Below the pieces are notes generated by a model. The model was not told where the DNA came from, did not search any database, and saw nothing but the letters and a program-made list of their open reading frames with translations. A DNA stretch of 54,881 nt, taken from Mariniblastus sp. (GTDB taxonomy: Bacteria; Planctomycetota; Planctomycetia; Pirellulales; Pirellulaceae). The stretch's first letter is position 1. Each line of letters begins with the position of its first letter. The stretch spans positions 1-54,881 of the forward strand of contig WTFU01000151.1 in the NCBI GenBank assembly GCA_011523945.1, given 5' to 3'. The translations under genes and the position numbers were made by a program. Positions 9,748 to 19,338 of this stretch are shown here, piece after piece.

Positions 9748-10740
9748 TTGAAATCCCCCCGCATTGCGATCACGATGGGCGACCCTGCCGGCGTTGGACC
9801 AGAACTTTGCCTGCAACTCTTGTCGACAACGTCTGTACTTACGGAATGCCACCCCGTTGTTTTTGGCGACCTGAACGCCATCCAAAAAACAGCCGCACAT
9901 ATGGGAATTAGCTTTCCCGAATGCGCCATTGTTCAGGGCAATCTCGCTAACCAGCAAACGGATGGTCCCGCAACGTTCATCGACCTCGCGAGTGACGTGG
10001 GAGCCGACTTAGTCGCCGGGCATATCAGCGCCCAAACAGGCAGAGCCTCTTTTCAATTTATCGAATCCGCCATTGCATCGGCGATTTCCGGAGACACGGA
10101 CGCAGTCGTCACAGGGCCTATCCACAAAGAAGCCTGGCGAATGGCGGGAATTGAGTACCCCGGCCACACCGAACTATTTGCCGACCGGGCAAGATCCGAT
10201 CGTTTCTGCATGATGATGACAGCTCCCACTTTCAGCTGCAGTCTCGTAACGACTCATGTGGGCTATCATGAAGTTCCCCATTTGATGACCACCGATAGAA
10301 TTCACGAGGTAATTTCACTGACGGACGAGGCGCTGACGCGGATACTCGGCCGCCAGCCAAAACTAATCGCGTTGGGGCTAAATCCGCACGCTGGAGAAGG
10401 GGGGCTGTTCGGGGCGAACGAAGAAGAAAATATCATTCTTCCCGCAGTTACCCGCGCTACTAATGAAGGCATTCATATTGCCGGCCCTATCCCTCCAGAC
10501 ACCGCGTTCCTCCCGTGGAAACGCGAAGAGACGGATGGCTACATCTGCATGTATCACGATCAGGGATTAATACCCTTCAAGGCCTTAAACTTTGACACGG
10601 GTGTCAATATTACTCTTGGCCTTCCCCTCATTCGCACCAGCGTCGACCATGGCACCGCCCTCGACATCGCTTGGCAAGGAAAGGCCGATATTTCAAGCTT
10701 AATATCAGCAGTAACCCTCGCCGTAAAATTATCAATCTAA
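9748..10740 (+). CDS. pdxA: 4-hydroxythreonine-4-phosphate dehydrogenase
   Basis: A 330-aa PdxA, the NAD(P)-dependent enzyme that oxidises 4-phosphohydroxy-L-threonine in pyridoxal-phosphate synthesis. Conserved blocks are all present: ITMGDPAGVGPEL near the N-terminus, TGPIHKEAW, the metal-ligand segment GHTELFADRA, LNPHAGEGG, and MYHDQGLIPFKAL. These contribute the three His ligands known for the family. The start is a TTG at 9748; the first ATG (MGDPAG) would delete the conserved first beta strand (PRIAI), so TTG is preferred. It is transcribed away from the sugar importer and stands alone. PdxA paralogues with other hydroxyacid substrates exist, but the match here is to the general family. 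Confidence 0.93.
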   Translation: MKSPRIAITMGDPAGVGPELCLQLLSTTSVLTECHPVVFGDLNAIQKTAAHMGISFPECAIVQGNLANQQTDGPATFIDLASDVGADLVAGHISAQTGRASFQFIESAIASAISGDTDAVVTGPIHKEAWRMAGIEYPGHTELFADRARSDRFCMMMTAPTFSCSLVTTHVGYHEVPHLMTTDRIHEVISLTDEALTRILGRQPKLIALGLNPHAGEGGLFGANEEENIILPAVTRATNEGIHIAGPIPPDTAFLPWKREETDGYICMYHDQGLIPFKALNFDTGVNITLGLPLIRTSVDHGTALDIAWQGKADISSLISAVTLAVKLSI

Positions 10741-10871
10741 AAATACCAATAATTCAGGGGCGGAAACGAATAGATCACCATCAACCTTTTCAAACTACCT
10801 TCTCAACAATTTGCGAGTAAAGTGTTAACATGGTGACAACTGAATTTTTAAGGCCAACATTAGCAATTTTT

Positions 10872-10876
10872 AGGGA
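10872..10876 (+). promoter_or_regulatory. Shine-Dalgarno AGGGA deciding the start at 10884
   Basis: AGGGA sits seven bases ahead of the ATG at 10884. The in-frame ATG at 10830 has no comparable site, which favours the shorter product. Confidence 0.45.
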
Positions 10877-10883
10877 ACCAATC

Positions 10884-11285
10884 ATGGGTTCAGCGAACCA
10901 TCCCGTTCGAGACGTATTAAAAGAGATCTTTGACAACTCTTCCATTAACGCCGAGCAGGTAAAGCACTTGGAAGATTTCGTTCGCCAAGATTGGGTGATT
11001 GATAAAACCGAAGTGGAACAATTGCTGAGAGTCAACCATTCACTCAACCAGAACGATGAGAACTGCCCTGAATGGTCTGCCTTTTTTGTTACGTCGATTT
11101 CTCGATTGATCATCTTTGATATGAATTCACCTGGCGAGGTCGATGTAGAAGAAGGGGACTGGATGGCTTCAATGCTCGATAAATATTCGATCGGCAATAA
11201 GTCCGAAAAACAGTTACTGCTAGAAATTCAAAAACTAGCTTCGAGCATTCAGGGAAAACTGGGCGAGCGAATTCAACCCAATTAA
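10884..11285 (+). CDS. Small acidic helical protein, TerB-like (putative)
   Basis: From ATG 10884 the product is 133 aa; an upstream in-frame ATG at 10830 would add 18 residues. It is mostly helical and acidic, with no signal peptide or membrane segment. The pattern RQDWVIDKTEVEQLLRVNH followed by PEWSAFFVTSISRLII and SPGEVDVEEGDWMASML resembles the TerB-like fold, in which an acidic EF-hand-like DxxIDxxE turn separates helices. That resemblance is by eye and weak. It lies between pdxA and a convergent folate gene and seems to be monocistronic. Function unknown. Confidence 0.7.
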   Translation: MGSANHPVRDVLKEIFDNSSINAEQVKHLEDFVRQDWVIDKTEVEQLLRVNHSLNQNDENCPEWSAFFVTSISRLIIFDMNSPGEVDVEEGDWMASMLDKYSIGNKSEKQLLLEIQKLASSIQGKLGERIQPN

Positions 11286-11362
11286 AAACGAGCAGTTTCA
11301 CTCGTAATAGCACGGACAGTTTGGTCGCCCCCGCGTAAGTCAATTCGAGTTAGCCACCCAAA

Positions 11363-11977
11363 TCAAACGACGCGGGGACGATAAACTCCCACCTCAGTAG
11401 CCACACCTGTTAAACCGACGTCCCAGGATTTGGCATCGATCTCATCGAGCTTTTGCAACTCGAATGCGAAGCCGATCATTGCAGTGCCGCTGGAAAGATG
11501 AAAATGTTCATTTTCCGGATTCAGAAACTCAAACGTACGATCGTAGAATCCACCGCCAACTCCAATTCGATTGCATTCTGCGTCAAATGCCACCAACGGT
11601 GTAATGACCAACTCAAGTGATGTAGCAGGCACAATCGCGTTTTCAGACGGCAGGGGCTCTTCAATCCCAAACCGATTGAGCCTCAACTGGATATCCGGAA
11701 ACCACTCGATGAACAGCAATGGCTCAGTCTTTCCTTGCATCAAAGGGACGAAGACCTGTTTTCCATCTTCAATTGCTTGATTCATCACGCATCTTGGATC
11801 AGCCTCACCGTCAAACGCAAGAAACCCGGCAATGCGCCGAGACGCTTGATATTCCTTTGTCTCAAAAAGGTGAGCGGCAATTTGCTCATTCCACTGCATT
11901 CGGAGAGGATCGGCTACCGATCTACGAGCGGTACGTATTGAATTCCGAAGTTCCTTGAGGTTGGGGGAGGTCTCCAT
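11363..11977 (-). CDS. 5-formyltetrahydrofolate cyclo-ligase family protein
   Basis: A 204-aa cytoplasmic protein of the 5-FTHF cyclo-ligase (MTHFS/YgfA) family, which converts 5-formyl-THF to 5,10-methenyl-THF using ATP. The N-terminal helix carrying LRNSIRTARR matches the usual LR..R.AR motif that binds phosphate. The C-terminal nucleotide-binding loop GVGGGFYDRTFEF (about residue 138) is characteristic, as is the preceding ELVITPLVAFD. The length is normal for the family. The gene's stop converges on the small acidic protein's stop, and the sulfatase gene follows 7 bp upstream in window coordinates on the opposite side. Confidence 0.92.
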   Translation of the reverse strand: METSPNLKELRNSIRTARRSVADPLRMQWNEQIAAHLFETKEYQASRRIAGFLAFDGEADPRCVMNQAIEDGKQVFVPLMQGKTEPLLFIEWFPDIQLRLNRFGIEEPLPSENAIVPATSLELVITPLVAFDAECNRIGVGGGFYDRTFEFLNPENEHFHLSSGTAMIGFAFELQKLDEIDAKSWDVGLTGVATEVGVYRPRVV

Positions 11978-11984
11978 TCTAAAA

Positions 11985-13787
11985 TCACTCGATTCGAGTC
12001 AACATAAGAAGACGGAACTCGATCGATTCCTTACCGGGCATCTCCACCGTCCGTAACTCAATGCGACCGACTCCTTGATCTAACTCAATCACTCCCATGT
12101 CGAGAGCTTTAAAATCTTTGACCAATGACTCGCCCCGAGTTGAACGATCGTTTTCAGCACCGAGGGCAGGGGGGTCGTTTGCCTCATTGACCTCTTGATT
12201 AATCTGATGGCCGCCCATAGATAATTGCAATTCAACGCCTACATTTTCTTTCGCTAAGCAGTAATAAACTTCCGCACGAAACTTTCCAGATTTCATAACC
12301 TCGACCGGCCACGAGATCGTATCCTCTCGACTCACCCAGTTACCAAAATAAGAACAATTAGGGAACTTGTTGGATCGCTTAATCGCGCCGGTAACCTCGG
12401 CGTCTCTCGCTGGCAACTGGGTTGCTGACATACTCGGATGCCCAACCGGAAACACCCGCTGCTCTTCCACTAACTCGGTCAGCACTGTCGACTTCCAATT
12501 GTCTACTGCGGCCTGCAACTCCTGTTTTATTTTTGGACGATCAGTGACGGGCGTTTGCTGGCCTGGGTCTTGCATGATGTCATACAACACGCCTTTGTTA
12601 TCCAGCCGGTACTGTTGGGTTCTGACACTGACTTTTCCTTTCCACGCGTTAAAAAAATATCGCGGACTTCGTTTTACTTTGGCGCCTCGCAATTCCAGAT
12701 CAAACGAAATTCCATCTAATGGATGATCTTGTTGTTCATTCAGAGGAATCCGGCATAGAGCAGTTAACGTGGGCCACAAATCGATCGCGCCGGTTACTAG
12801 ATTTACTTTGTTACCTGCAGGAATCACTCCCGGCCAGCGAACGAATAAAGGCGTGCGTACTCCGCCTTCGTCGGTCGATCCTTTTCTACCTTTGAAGCCG
12901 GCGTTGTAACGCGGACCGTTAGGACCATTATCACAAAAGTACAGAACAATTGTGTTATCCGCTAATTTTAGCTCATCCAATTTCTCTAAAACCCGGCCAA
13001 CGTTGTAATCAATATTTTCACACATCGCTAAAGCCGCACGAGCGTGATCCATGCCTTTGCCTTTCTTGACGGCCCCAGAATTTGGCATCTGAGTTAGCTG
13101 CTTTTCTTTAAACTTATTCCAGTATTTATCAGGCACCTGCATTGGCGAATGCGGAGTGTTGTAAGGAAGATAGATGAAAAAAGGTTTCTTCTGATGGTTC
13201 TCGATAAATTCAATCGCATGATCCGTAAAGTCATCGATGATAAATCCTTTGCCTCGCACAATTTGTCCGTTGTGATCGAGGACCGGATCGAAATAATTTC
13301 CCCAGTGACCACTGCAGAATCCATAGTACTCGTCGAATCCGCGAGAATTCGGATGATACGGAGCCTGCATTCCGTTGTGCCATTTCCCAAAGGCTGCGGT
13401 CTTGTACCCCGCCGCTTGGAATGCCTGGGCGATCGTCGATTCATCAAGATCCAGTCGTTCGCCACCGGCTCCCGTTGAAAAAACACCCCCGCGTGGATGA
13501 TATCGGCCGGTGAGAAATTCTGCCCGTGTAGGAGAACAGACTGGACAGACAAAAAACTGCTCAACAAATGCGCCATCACGCGCCAGTCCGTCAATATTGG
13601 GAGTGGCCAAGTCTCGATTTCCGGTGTAGCTGAAATCACCGTAGCCCTGATCATCCGAAAGAAAAACAATTACATTGGGACGATCCTCAAGATTCGCTTC
13701 TGAGTCTGCCATACCAACGGATGGTAGACTGAAGATCCCCGCGGCCCACGAAAAAAGAAAAGACAAAGAGAAAATCTGAAAATACAT
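11985..13787 (-). CDS. Secreted sulfatase with additional C-terminal domain
   Basis: A 600-aa S1-family sulfatase with an N-terminal signal peptide. It hydrolyses sulfate esters using a formylglycine made from a Cys. The maturation motif is CSPTR (Cys84). Metal ligands fit the family: Asp45-Asp46 in FLSDDQGYGD and Asp286-Asn287 in FCDNGPNG; Lys135 and His137 lie in GKWHNG. The catalytic and C-terminal subdomains end near residue 460. The last ~130 residues are an additional beta-rich module (SWPVEVMKSGKFRAEVYYC, GVELQLSMGG, RIELRTVEM), likely for carbohydrate binding or stability. The start codon lies 7 bp from nothing else of note; the 5-FTHF cyclo-ligase gene begins 7 bp beyond its stop, suggesting co-transcription. 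Substrate unknown. Confidence 0.93.
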   Translation of the reverse strand: MYFQIFSLSFLFSWAAGIFSLPSVGMADSEANLEDRPNVIVFLSDDQGYGDFSYTGNRDLATPNIDGLARDGAFVEQFFVCPVCSPTRAEFLTGRYHPRGGVFSTGAGGERLDLDESTIAQAFQAAGYKTAAFGKWHNGMQAPYHPNSRGFDEYYGFCSGHWGNYFDPVLDHNGQIVRGKGFIIDDFTDHAIEFIENHQKKPFFIYLPYNTPHSPMQVPDKYWNKFKEKQLTQMPNSGAVKKGKGMDHARAALAMCENIDYNVGRVLEKLDELKLADNTIVLYFCDNGPNGPRYNAGFKGRKGSTDEGGVRTPLFVRWPGVIPAGNKVNLVTGAIDLWPTLTALCRIPLNEQQDHPLDGISFDLELRGAKVKRSPRYFFNAWKGKVSVRTQQYRLDNKGVLYDIMQDPGQQTPVTDRPKIKQELQAAVDNWKSTVLTELVEEQRVFPVGHPSMSATQLPARDAEVTGAIKRSNKFPNCSYFGNWVSREDTISWPVEVMKSGKFRAEVYYCLAKENVGVELQLSMGGHQINQEVNEANDPPALGAENDRSTRGESLVKDFKALDMGVIELDQGVGRIELRTVEMPGKESIEFRLLMLTRIE

Positions 13788-13831
13788 ATTCGCGTTACTC
13801 GTGTTTTGAGTGTTTGTTTAAAATCAACCCT

Positions 13832-15343
13832 TTAGTTCGCTTGCTGAATTGGCTGAAGAGCAGGGTCACCAATCACCACATACAAAAGACGGTTTTGCGG
13901 TAGCCGTTTATTGTTTATTTGACCCTTCTGAATCAAGAATTTACCCGGTTTAAAATCACCTAACTCAATGAGTGCATTGATTAGTTGCTGGTAACCAGCA
14001 CCGACGGTTTGTCCTGCCACCCATGACTCTAATACAGGATACAAATGCGGAAAGCCACTGCTCAATCGTTGGTGGCCAAACGCAACGACCGCACCATTAT
14101 CAATGGCACGCAAAATAAACGCATCTCGCGGTTGAACTTCATAACCTCCCGGAGCCTGACGCATCGCTGGCAGGTCTGACGTTACCGGCGACGCCGAAAA
14201 GCACGATCCCGATAGAAGGATTTTTCCCGACATATCTGTGGGTAGACCGTCTACATCGAGGCTGCAAGACATGCCGGGAATTCCGTGCCCATGCATGACC
14301 ACAAGGTTGGAATCTCGTAACGATTTTGTAGCGTCAGGGGGCATTGTTTGAATAAATTTTTTCCTGGATTTAACTTTTAGATTCCAGACTTGCTCTCCCG
14401 GCAATCTTGGAGCTGCATCTGCCTGAGCACCATAAATCGCAACAATCGGAACTGCAATTCCAGATTCTTTAAAATGGGATTTCAACATTGCTGATTTTTG
14501 AAGCGACCGGGTTTCCGTTGAATTTTGCACTTGGCTAATCGCAAACGGCCGTAATTCTTTCGAGCGAATTGAGGAGTAGTGGATGGATTGGTCAATCAAA
14601 TTCTTAAATGCTGGAAAGTCTGAAGCCAAAAGAAAACCGGGCTGGCAATCGAGTTCAACGTCCGAATCGAGAGAACTCAATAATTCCCATGCCCCCAAAA
14701 CGGTATTCTCTCGAAATGTCTCCAAGCGAGGAGCGATCGCTACCCATTTCACTTTTCGCTGCCGCAACTCCCCTCGCAAACGCTCAAGCTCAGACTCCGA
14801 TTCACCCATTCGCGCAAGATCTTCCACCTGTATCAAATCCCCCCCGTGATGATCAGCCAACTGATTCAGCGATTCAAGGTAATTGGAATCCGTGTGATCG
14901 GTGAGTACCACATAGGCTTCACCGGCGATCTCATGAAGTTTCGTCCGAAGAATATATTCTGAATTCGAACTCAACTGTCGTGTCGGCGGATGATCTCGGT
15001 CCACGCGGAGTAGTGAAGCGATGCTGGGGATCTTAAAACTTTGAGGTGATACTGGTCTTGGCAAACTCGATGGCTTACTCATGCGACTACCATCGGCTGC
15101 AATTCCAAATTTTGCTCGAAATTGAATCACATCTTCTTTCGAAACCGAACCGTCACTATCAGTATCCCAGCGATTGTATTGCCGGGCGTAACGACTGCCT
15201 GCAACCTCTGACGCAGCAAGTAGACCGTTCTGATCAAAATCGTATTGCTTCATCAGCTCGTCGACATGCGGAATCGATTGTTGAGCATCGCAAGCCGAAC
15301 CTGCCGCTACAAAAGCGACCAAACCAATTACAAATATTCTCAT
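13832..15343 (-). CDS. Secreted EF-hand protein with gingipain (C25)/caspase-like C-terminal domain
   Basis: A 503-aa protein with a signal peptide (cut near CDAQQ). Two adjacent canonical EF-hand loops follow: DFDQNGLLAASE (residues 35-46) and DTDSDGSVSKED (60-71), so it probably binds calcium. The C-terminal ~160 residues look like a caspase-fold peptidase of the C25/gingipain kind: VVMHGHG (His351/His353) after a beta strand, then LLSGSCFSA (Cys381) about 30 residues later, and the C25-like ending VVIGDPALQP. These positions suit a His-Cys dyad. The middle part resembles the alpha/beta subdomain usually found ahead of the catalytic one. Proteolytic activity is inferred only. It lies between a sulfatase gene and an esterase gene on the same strand. 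Confidence 0.8.
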   Translation of the reverse strand: MRIFVIGLVAFVAAGSACDAQQSIPHVDELMKQYDFDQNGLLAASEVAGSRYARQYNRWDTDSDGSVSKEDVIQFRAKFGIAADGSRMSKPSSLPRPVSPQSFKIPSIASLLRVDRDHPPTRQLSSNSEYILRTKLHEIAGEAYVVLTDHTDSNYLESLNQLADHHGGDLIQVEDLARMGESESELERLRGELRQRKVKWVAIAPRLETFRENTVLGAWELLSSLDSDVELDCQPGFLLASDFPAFKNLIDQSIHYSSIRSKELRPFAISQVQNSTETRSLQKSAMLKSHFKESGIAVPIVAIYGAQADAAPRLPGEQVWNLKVKSRKKFIQTMPPDATKSLRDSNLVVMHGHGIPGMSCSLDVDGLPTDMSGKILLSGSCFSASPVTSDLPAMRQAPGGYEVQPRDAFILRAIDNGAVVAFGHQRLSSGFPHLYPVLESWVAGQTVGAGYQQLINALIELGDFKPGKFLIQKGQINNKRLPQNRLLYVVIGDPALQPIQQAN

Positions 15344-15367
15344 TATTAACTTTCAAAAGAAGCGTTC

Positions 15368-16303
15368 TCACTTCAAGGCTATCGTTTCCGGATCGAGAAA
15401 GCCAGAGACTTTTAACCAACTGGCGAGCTGATGGTGCCACTTTGAAACAGGTAGTTCAGATTCCTGGATCCCGTAACCGTGTCCCCCTTTGGAATACCCG
15501 TGAAATTCCGCGGGAACGCCGTGCTCTTTTAGCTTTGCAAACAACAGCGCAGATTGAGCGCCCCGAAATTTATCATCCCAGGTCACCGCCATAAAAGCAG
15601 GAGGCGTTTGAGTTGTCACTTTGACCAGCGAACCTAATTCAGGCTTAGCATCCGAATACCCATCACCAAGATAGGCCGCGTAAATTGGACAAATAAAATC
15701 CGGCCGCGCACTTAAAGAATCTGCTTCATCCACCTGCTCGTAGCATGGCGTATCGTATTGAACACCAGCCATAACGGTCAGGTGACCACCTGCCGAAAAA
15801 CCAAGCACTCCGATTCGATCGCTGGCGATTTTAAATTTGTCTGCATCCCGACGCACGACACGGATCGCCCGCTGTACATCCTGCATTGGCTCCCAGTGGA
15901 TTTTGTCTGGTATCCGTCGTGGCACTCGATATTTAAGAATGAACGCTGTCACTCCAATGGAATTAAACCACTCGGCCAATTGAACACCCTCGTGTTGCCA
16001 CGCCAAGACTTGATAAGCACCGCCAGGACAAATTACGACACCACAGCCAGTCGCTATTTCGGGATCAGCAGGATACACAGTTAGCGTAGGTGTATCGCAA
16101 TAAAGCACATGGCCACGCGGATGTACTTTCTCTTTTTCTTTCAGCGCCTTCACCTTCGCGGGTGGTAAGACAACCGATCCTGCTGGGAGCCCTGTTGGCC
16201 AAATCTCAATCGATGGTCGATCCTGAGCAGACAGGAAGTTACTACCAGACAACAAAACAAAAACGGTTCCCACCACAGCACATAGTCTCAAATTCATTTT
16301 CAA
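15368..16303 (-). CDS. Secreted alpha/beta-hydrolase, acetylxylan-esterase-like
   Basis: A 311-aa exported esterase (signal peptide ending near LSAQ) of the BD-FAE/acetyl-esterase group. Catalytic features: oxyanion segment ICPGGAYQ, nucleophile elbow GFSAGG with Ser170, acid probably Asp243 or Asp244 in TWDDKF, and His275 in GGHGYG. Family members remove acetyl or feruloyl groups from polysaccharides, which fits the surrounding sulfatase genes. It starts the minus-strand group esterase, C25-like protein, sulfatase (24 and 44 bp gaps), a possible operon. An in-frame Met two codons in is an equally good start. Confidence 0.9.
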   Translation of the reverse strand: MKMNLRLCAVVGTVFVLLSGSNFLSAQDRPSIEIWPTGLPAGSVVLPPAKVKALKEKEKVHPRGHVLYCDTPTLTVYPADPEIATGCGVVICPGGAYQVLAWQHEGVQLAEWFNSIGVTAFILKYRVPRRIPDKIHWEPMQDVQRAIRVVRRDADKFKIASDRIGVLGFSAGGHLTVMAGVQYDTPCYEQVDEADSLSARPDFICPIYAAYLGDGYSDAKPELGSLVKVTTQTPPAFMAVTWDDKFRGAQSALLFAKLKEHGVPAEFHGYSKGGHGYGIQESELPVSKWHHQLASWLKVSGFLDPETIALK

Positions 16304-16681
16304 AGCTCATCAGGGTTTGCAAAAAAAATAACTCCACGGCCTTCTCGGATTCTCGCCACCGCTATGTGGTGTCACCGCGTACAGTCAACGGACGATACGA
16401 AACTCCAAGTTTACAAGTCACTTGTTCAATTCGCAAAACTATCCCATGAATTTCAAGACCATCCCAGAATATTTCCGAAGGGTGGTCTGATTTGCAATCG
16501 TCAAAGCGGCGGTTTCATGGTATTGGGCTAATGGCAGCGGACTCAAATCCACAGTTGGTTGTCTACCTGAACAAACGCTAGCTATAGCTGATTTTTCCAG
16601 CACGATTTCTCTACCTCGAAAACCACTAATCAAGGTTCAGTGGTTTAACTTATAGAGATTTGCGCTATTGCTCTGCCGGTA

Positions 16682-16789
16682 GATACAAACCAAGCTGTAT
16701 CTTTCCGCCTCGATAGGAAGACCTAGATTTGCTAGACTCGTCGGTCGGGGGCTGCGCCCTCAAAGTGCGAATGGTGAAAGTCGGTGGCA
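16682..16789. repeat. ~108-bp imperfect direct repeat, left copy
   Basis: This copy matches 19555-19663 in the same orientation. Two conserved blocks, beginning GATACAAA and ending TTTGCTA-ACT (first ~58 bp, about 9 differences) and TGCGAATG-TGAAAGTCGGTGGC (last ~30 bp, 2-3 differences), flank a divergent centre of ~25 bp. In this copy the centre includes a GGG...CCC hairpin. Such a pattern of conserved ends with a variable middle could be a structured RNA or a small intergenic repeat family. It lies 341 bp upstream of the SulP gene. Confidence 0.75.
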
Positions 16790-16988
16790 GTCACCCAAGT
16801 TGAGTGAGCGTTCTAGAGAGCAATGGCGGTCCGGCATGTAAAAAGCAGACTAGATCGATCGCTGAAGTGGGACGATTTCAGTTGGCGGCTTTGCTCGTCC
16901 CGGATCACTCACATTACCCTGATCAAAGCTTCAAAAACGGTAAATTTCTAATTTGTTTTTAACCACAACAGTTGGATTTTTGAATTAG

Positions 16989-17039
16989 TTGACGTAGGTT
17001 TCAACTGATAACAGGGTTAAAAAAAAGCAACTACGTCAA
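16989..17039. repeat. 9-bp inverted repeat upstream of SulP gene
   Basis: Arms TTGACGTAG (16989-16997) and CTACGTCAA (17031-17039) are perfect complements separated by 33 bases. It ends 91 bp ahead of the SulP start codon and could be a regulator site or a hairpin in the leader. Chance occurrence is possible. Confidence 0.4.
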
Positions 17040-17130
17040 GCGGGAATGTAGGAACTAAAAACAATGGAATATCGATCTGCTCAACGTAACGAACATTAAA
17101 TAACATTGAAAGGCACTGAATAAAACCCAA

Positions 17131-19338
17131 ATGGCCGATATTGCCCCTAAAACAGGATTCCAAGGACTCATTGAAAACTGGCAGAGCGATGTTATCGCGG
17201 CTTTAAGCGTCGCTTTGATCGCTCTTCCTCTTTCTTTGGGCATCGCACTTGCAGCCGGGGCACCCGCAATGGCTGGAATTATCTCCGCCGTGGTTGGCGG
17301 CGTGGTCACCACGTTTTATCGAGGCGGACACATCGCGGTAAATGGTCCAGCCAAGGGCGTGATCGCTGTCATCCTTGCCGGCATTGCCATGATGGACGAT
17401 GGTTCAGGCCAAGCCTTCAACTACGTGTTGGCGGCGATTGTTGTTTCCGGTGCGCTTCAAGTCGTTATGGGGATGCTGAAACTGGGTCGTTTCGCAGACC
17501 TCTTTCATTCTTCAGTGATTCATGGACTGCTTGCGGCCATTGGAATCATCATTTTTGCAAAACAAATTCATGTGGCGATGGGGACCTACTCAAAAAGCCC
17601 GAATATCGTTCAAAACCTTATCGATGCAGTGCTGATGGTGCCTCAAGCCAACCCGTTTGTGGTGATAATCTCGTTAGCCGGTTTTGCTTTAATGATGTTT
17701 CACTCCAAAATTAGCTATAAGTTTTTTCATATTCTTCCAACGCCGATGTGGGTGATCGCTCTTTCGATTCCATTCGCCTACATGTTTGACTTTTTTCAAG
17801 ACCACGATATGTCGCTGTTCGGGGAGGATTATCACGTTGGGCCAAAATTGTTGCTGGATATTCCTGACAACGTAATGGCGTCCATCATGCATCCAAATTT
17901 TGGCATGATCAATACTTCAGCGTTTTGGATTACGGTCTTTTCAATCCTGTTAATCAGTACGATCGAATCGCTGGCCATTGCCAAAGCGATTGACAAAATT
18001 GATCCTTACAAGAGGAAGACAGATCTCAACAAAGATCTTACCGGAATTGGCCTCAGCACAATGGCTGCCGGTTTCCTCGGCGGCTTGCCGATTATTGCAG
18101 TCATCATTCGAAGTACGGTCAACGTACACAATGGTGCAAAAACAAAATGGTCTAACATGTATCAAGGCTTGATATTGCTGTTGCTTATCGTCGTACTTGG
18201 GCCAATTATGCAACAGGTGCCGCTCTGTGCCTTTGCGATTCTACTGGTACACACCGGATTTAAATTGGCATCGCCAGCGGTATTTAAACAGGTATTAAGT
18301 CACGGAATTGAACAGTTGATCTTCTTTGTCGGAACCTTGATTCTGACCTTATACACTAACTTATTGGTTGGATTGTTTGGGGGCCTCCTTTTGGCATTAA
18401 TTTCCCAATTGCTAATCGCGAAGGTTTCCGTTCCGCGCTTCTTCAACTTGATCTTGAGAGGAGGTTCCAACCTAATGCTTAAGCCTGACGGCAGCTACGA
18501 CCTAAAGGTAAGAGGGATTTCGAACTTTCTCAGTATCTTAAGTCTCGACAAATTGTTGGAGCAAATACCCGGCGGTGCAAAAGTAACGATTGATCTTTCC
18601 GAATCGCGTTTGGTTGGTTTTACAGTGATGGAACATCTTTACGACTTTCAGAAGCTGCACCAGAACACGGGCGGCGAAGCAGAAATCTGCGGTCTGGATT
18701 CGCATACTTCCACGAACAATCACAAATTTGCTCTGAGATTTAAGACCGACACTAACGAACCCTTAAATCCGCGCCAAAAAATGTTGAAAGAGATGGCGGA
18801 AAGCTATGGTTGGAATTTTCAAGTCGAACCGCTCGAGGATTTCGATTATTTCCAATCGTTTTATTTCTTTAAGACACGTCCTATCGAGGCGGAGAGCAAT
18901 TGCATATCCGACCAAGACAAAGACATGCACCTTGAGTTGATTGATGTCACCTTCGAAGAAGGCGCGGATATATTTCCAGACGAACACCAAACGACAGTAG
19001 GCCTCCTCAAGATGCCATTTCCTATTCCAAAGTTTACAATTGAAAAAAAGGGTTTCTTTGATCGGTTCTTGCATCTTTCGGAACACAAGGATATCGACCA
19101 CGTTGTTTATAACGACTTCCCCAAAGATTTTGTGGTCAAGGTAGAAAACAGAAAGGCGATGGACGAATTCTTGACCGAAAAATTCAAGGGGCTGATCGAA
19201 ATCAGCGGCTTGAACCACATCGAGAGCAACGGCGAAGCGCTTTTGATTTTTAACAATAATTTCAAGTTGGCTCAATTGCTGGATTACGTAAAGATGATCC
19301 AATTCGCAGACAACCTGAAGAAGATCATCAATGAATAG
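17131..19338 (+). CDS. SulP-family inorganic anion transporter with STAS-like domain and extended C-terminus
   Basis: A 735-aa SulP/SLC26-type permease, moving sulfate, bicarbonate or a related anion. Residues ~15-440 hold about 10-12 membrane segments including the family region near PLSLGIALAAGAPAMAGI and GHIAVNGPAKGVI; the segment IESLAIAKAIDKIDPYKRKTDLNKDL is the usual cytosolic loop. Residues ~465-560 form a STAS-like domain (VTIDLSESRLVGFTVMEHL). The last ~170 residues are an extra cytosolic part rich in Phe/Asp/Glu, not normal for short SulP proteins. The transporter is single-gene, bracketed by the ~108-bp direct repeats and followed by a tRNA. In a region full of sulfatases a sulfate role is tempting, but bicarbonate is equally possible. 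Confidence 0.92.
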   Translation: MADIAPKTGFQGLIENWQSDVIAALSVALIALPLSLGIALAAGAPAMAGIISAVVGGVVTTFYRGGHIAVNGPAKGVIAVILAGIAMMDDGSGQAFNYVLAAIVVSGALQVVMGMLKLGRFADLFHSSVIHGLLAAIGIIIFAKQIHVAMGTYSKSPNIVQNLIDAVLMVPQANPFVVIISLAGFALMMFHSKISYKFFHILPTPMWVIALSIPFAYMFDFFQDHDMSLFGEDYHVGPKLLLDIPDNVMASIMHPNFGMINTSAFWITVFSILLISTIESLAIAKAIDKIDPYKRKTDLNKDLTGIGLSTMAAGFLGGLPIIAVIIRSTVNVHNGAKTKWSNMYQGLILLLLIVVLGPIMQQVPLCAFAILLVHTGFKLASPAVFKQVLSHGIEQLIFFVGTLILTLYTNLLVGLFGGLLLALISQLLIAKVSVPRFFNLILRGGSNLMLKPDGSYDLKVRGISNFLSILSLDKLLEQIPGGAKVTIDLSESRLVGFTVMEHLYDFQKLHQNTGGEAEICGLDSHTSTNNHKFALRFKTDTNEPLNPRQKMLKEMAESYGWNFQVEPLEDFDYFQSFYFFKTRPIEAESNCISDQDKDMHLELIDVTFEEGADIFPDEHQTTVGLLKMPFPIPKFTIEKKGFFDRFLHLSEHKDIDHVVYNDFPKDFVVKVENRKAMDEFLTEKFKGLIEISGLNHIESNGEALLIFNNNFKLAQLLDYVKMIQFADNLKKIINE

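Larger units (their letters stand above)
16304..17130. other. 827-bp intergenic region ahead of the SulP gene
   Basis: No convincing gene is present; the only ORF of length (64 codons, minus) lacks family features. The region contains the left copy of a ~108-bp dispersed repeat and, nearer the SulP gene, a 9-bp inverted repeat, both listed separately. The remaining sequence looks like ordinary AT-rich spacer. Confidence 0.6.

Noticed and set aside
11288..11305. ACGAG...CTCGT hairpin between convergent genes
   Set aside because: Five-base stem with an eight-base loop and no U-run; too weak to call a terminator.
16439..16633. 64-codon minus-strand ORF upstream of SulP
   Set aside because: No signal, domain or start context; composition like spacer, and it lies in a repeat-containing intergenic region.
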